Source: Oscillospiraceae bacterium (GTDB lineage Bacteria > Bacillota > Clostridia > Oscillospirales > Oscillospiraceae). Taken from it: a DNA stretch of 44,200 nucleotides. The DNA lies in NCBI GenBank assembly GCA_016292445.1, contig JAEDIN010000005.1, positions 1 to 44,200 of the forward strand. Direction: 5' to 3'. Below, piece by piece: positions 43,693 through 44,200 of this stretch. Position 1 is the first letter of the stretch, and each line of letters opens with the position of its first letter. The notes under the pieces are model-generated. The model saw only the letters and a list, made by a program, of their open reading frames with translations, ran no database searches and was not told where the DNA came from. The position numbers were made by a program, and so were the translations under genes.

Positions 43693-43882
43693 TGTCGTAA
43701 AACGGGGGTTACGACAAATTTACGACAAATGACTTTTTGAGCATCGCTCGTCTTTTACGACAAATGCGTGTCGTAAATCACGAGAATCGTAAATTGTTAA
43801 TCCAGTGGCTTCATTGTAACGGCTACATTGTAAATTGAATAAAAAAGCCTTGTAAACTCGGCATTTAACGATGTTTACGACA
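43693..43882. repeat. Cluster of six TTACGACA sites in both orientations
   Basis: Exact TTACGACA occurs at 43709-43716, 43720-43727, 43755-43762 and 43875-43882. Its complement TGTCGTAA occurs at 43693-43700 and 43769-43776. A degenerate copy lies near 43786-43793. Three copies extend to TTACGACAAAT, two of them in direct tandem with an 11-bp period. The flanking stretch 43636-43975 has no gene apart from this cluster and a terminator. Such clusters are typical of protein-binding sites at element ends or origins, for example integrase arm sites. Confidence 0.85.
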
Positions 43883-43918
43883 GAACCTCGGACTGTATAG
43901 TTCGGGGTTCTTTTTTTG
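43883..43918 (+). terminator. Intrinsic terminator in the lysS downstream region
   Basis: GAACCTCGGA (43883-43892) pairs with TTCGGGGTTC (43901-43910), including G-U pairs, followed by eight T residues. It may end lysS readthrough or an element transcript. Confidence 0.8.
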
Positions 43919-43975
43919 CATATTTGAAGCTGGCAACGATTATGGATATACTGTAATCGAATGGAGGGACTACAA

Positions 43976-44152
43976 ATGAAGAAGTATTATATCAATCTAA
44001 CCGAGCAGGAACGCTCTCAAATCATACATTCGCTTATAGATAAGAAGAACGCACTTATGGCTCAAGGCAGATACACCGACGCTGTTGATGAAGTCATCTT
44101 AAAGAGGATGAAAGCAAAGAAAAAGGCTTTCATAACTCCGGTGACAGTGTAA
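43976..44152 (+). CDS. Small protein of mobile-element type, unknown function
   Basis: This 58-residue protein (MKKYYINLTEQERSQIIHSL...) is mostly helical and basic at its end. The layout (NLTEQE start, RYTDAVDEVILK segment, basic C-terminus) resembles short proteins I remember from Clostridial integrative elements, with no known role; this is from memory and unverified. GGAGGG lies 8 nt before ATG 43976; an in-frame ATG at 43961 would include that site. It is the first gene past the TTACGACA cluster and suggests that an element continues beyond the window. Confidence 0.65.
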   Translation: MKKYYINLTEQERSQIIHSLIDKKNALMAQGRYTDAVDEVILKRMKAKKKAFITPVTV

Positions 44153-44200
44153 GAGTAAATCAGTATCCTGTCGGGCATTATGAGATACTCGGCTATGGTA
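44153..44200. other. Window end, unresolved
   Basis: The last 48 bases contain no complete gene. One frame reads VNQYPVGHYEILGYG without an upstream start, and another opens with ATG at 44180 (MRYSAMV) without a ribosome binding site. Neither can be judged without the next sequence. Confidence 0.3.

Overview
The window looks like a chromosomal segment of an anaerobic low-to-mid GC Gram-positive bacterium of class Clostridia, probably Oscillospiraceae/Ruminococcaceae. This rests on protein family resemblance and gene order, not on a database search. The signs are strong GGAGG ribosome binding sites, frequent TTG and GTG starts, the str operon order rpsL-rpsG-fusA-tuf, the oxygen-defence pair rubrerythrin/desulfoferrodoxin, EFR1-type ferredoxin flavoproteins, mini-RNase III, RqcH, TepA and PucR-type regulators. 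Almost all of it is conserved housekeeping DNA. Accessory DNA seems to begin only in the last ~550 bases.

Layout. 1-3750: a four-gene operon (small membrane protein, SPFH/zinc-ribbon protein, zinc-ribbon membrane protein, TPM-domain protein) that resembles the Bacillus ydjGHI envelope-stress genes but has no pspA. 3750-7370: an EFR1 ferredoxin gene facing a TetR-MATE efflux operon across an interlocked divergent promoter, then a SpoU/TrmH rRNA methyltransferase. 7370-17490: prfA, a Sua5-CoaE fusion, an M18 aminopeptidase, tepA, uppP, ftsK/spoIIIE, mrnC and rqcH, broken by several intrinsic terminators. 17490-20840 (minus strand): a secreted SLH-type protein, a PPC-domain protein, an MmcQ/YjbR protein, tRNA-Leu(GAG) and a multi-spanning GT-C-like glycosyltransferase. 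20840-33740: rpoB-rpoC, a small membrane-anchored protein, then rpsL-rpsG-fusA-tuf. 33740-36050: rubrerythrin, desulfoferrodoxin, a low-molecular-weight tyrosine phosphatase and two nearly identical tandem genes for a 62-residue two-helix membrane protein. 36040-43640: a DUF4830 protein, an RsuA-type pseudouridine synthase, a PucR-type regulator, ftsE-ftsX, a 56-residue membrane peptide, an S41 protease, greA and lysS. 43640-44200: a gene-free stretch with six copies of TTACGACA in both orientations, a terminator and a short gene of a kind seen on mobile elements, probably the edge of an integrated element.

How the genes work together. The core is transcription and translation: RNA polymerase beta and beta', GreA, S12, S7, EF-G, EF-Tu, RF1, LysRS, tRNA-Leu, t6A synthesis, rRNA modification and maturation, and ribosome rescue by RqcH. 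Around it sit cell-envelope and division genes (UppP, FtsK, FtsEX, the S41 protease, the ydj-like operon) and oxidative-stress defence.

The items most worth a second look are the TTACGACA cluster at the right edge, the homogenised tandem small membrane genes, two terminator-like hairpins whose 3' arm is the Shine-Dalgarno sequence of the next gene, the Sua5-CoaE fusion, the interlocked tetR promoter, and the absence of a murein hydrolase gene between ftsX and the S41 protease gene.
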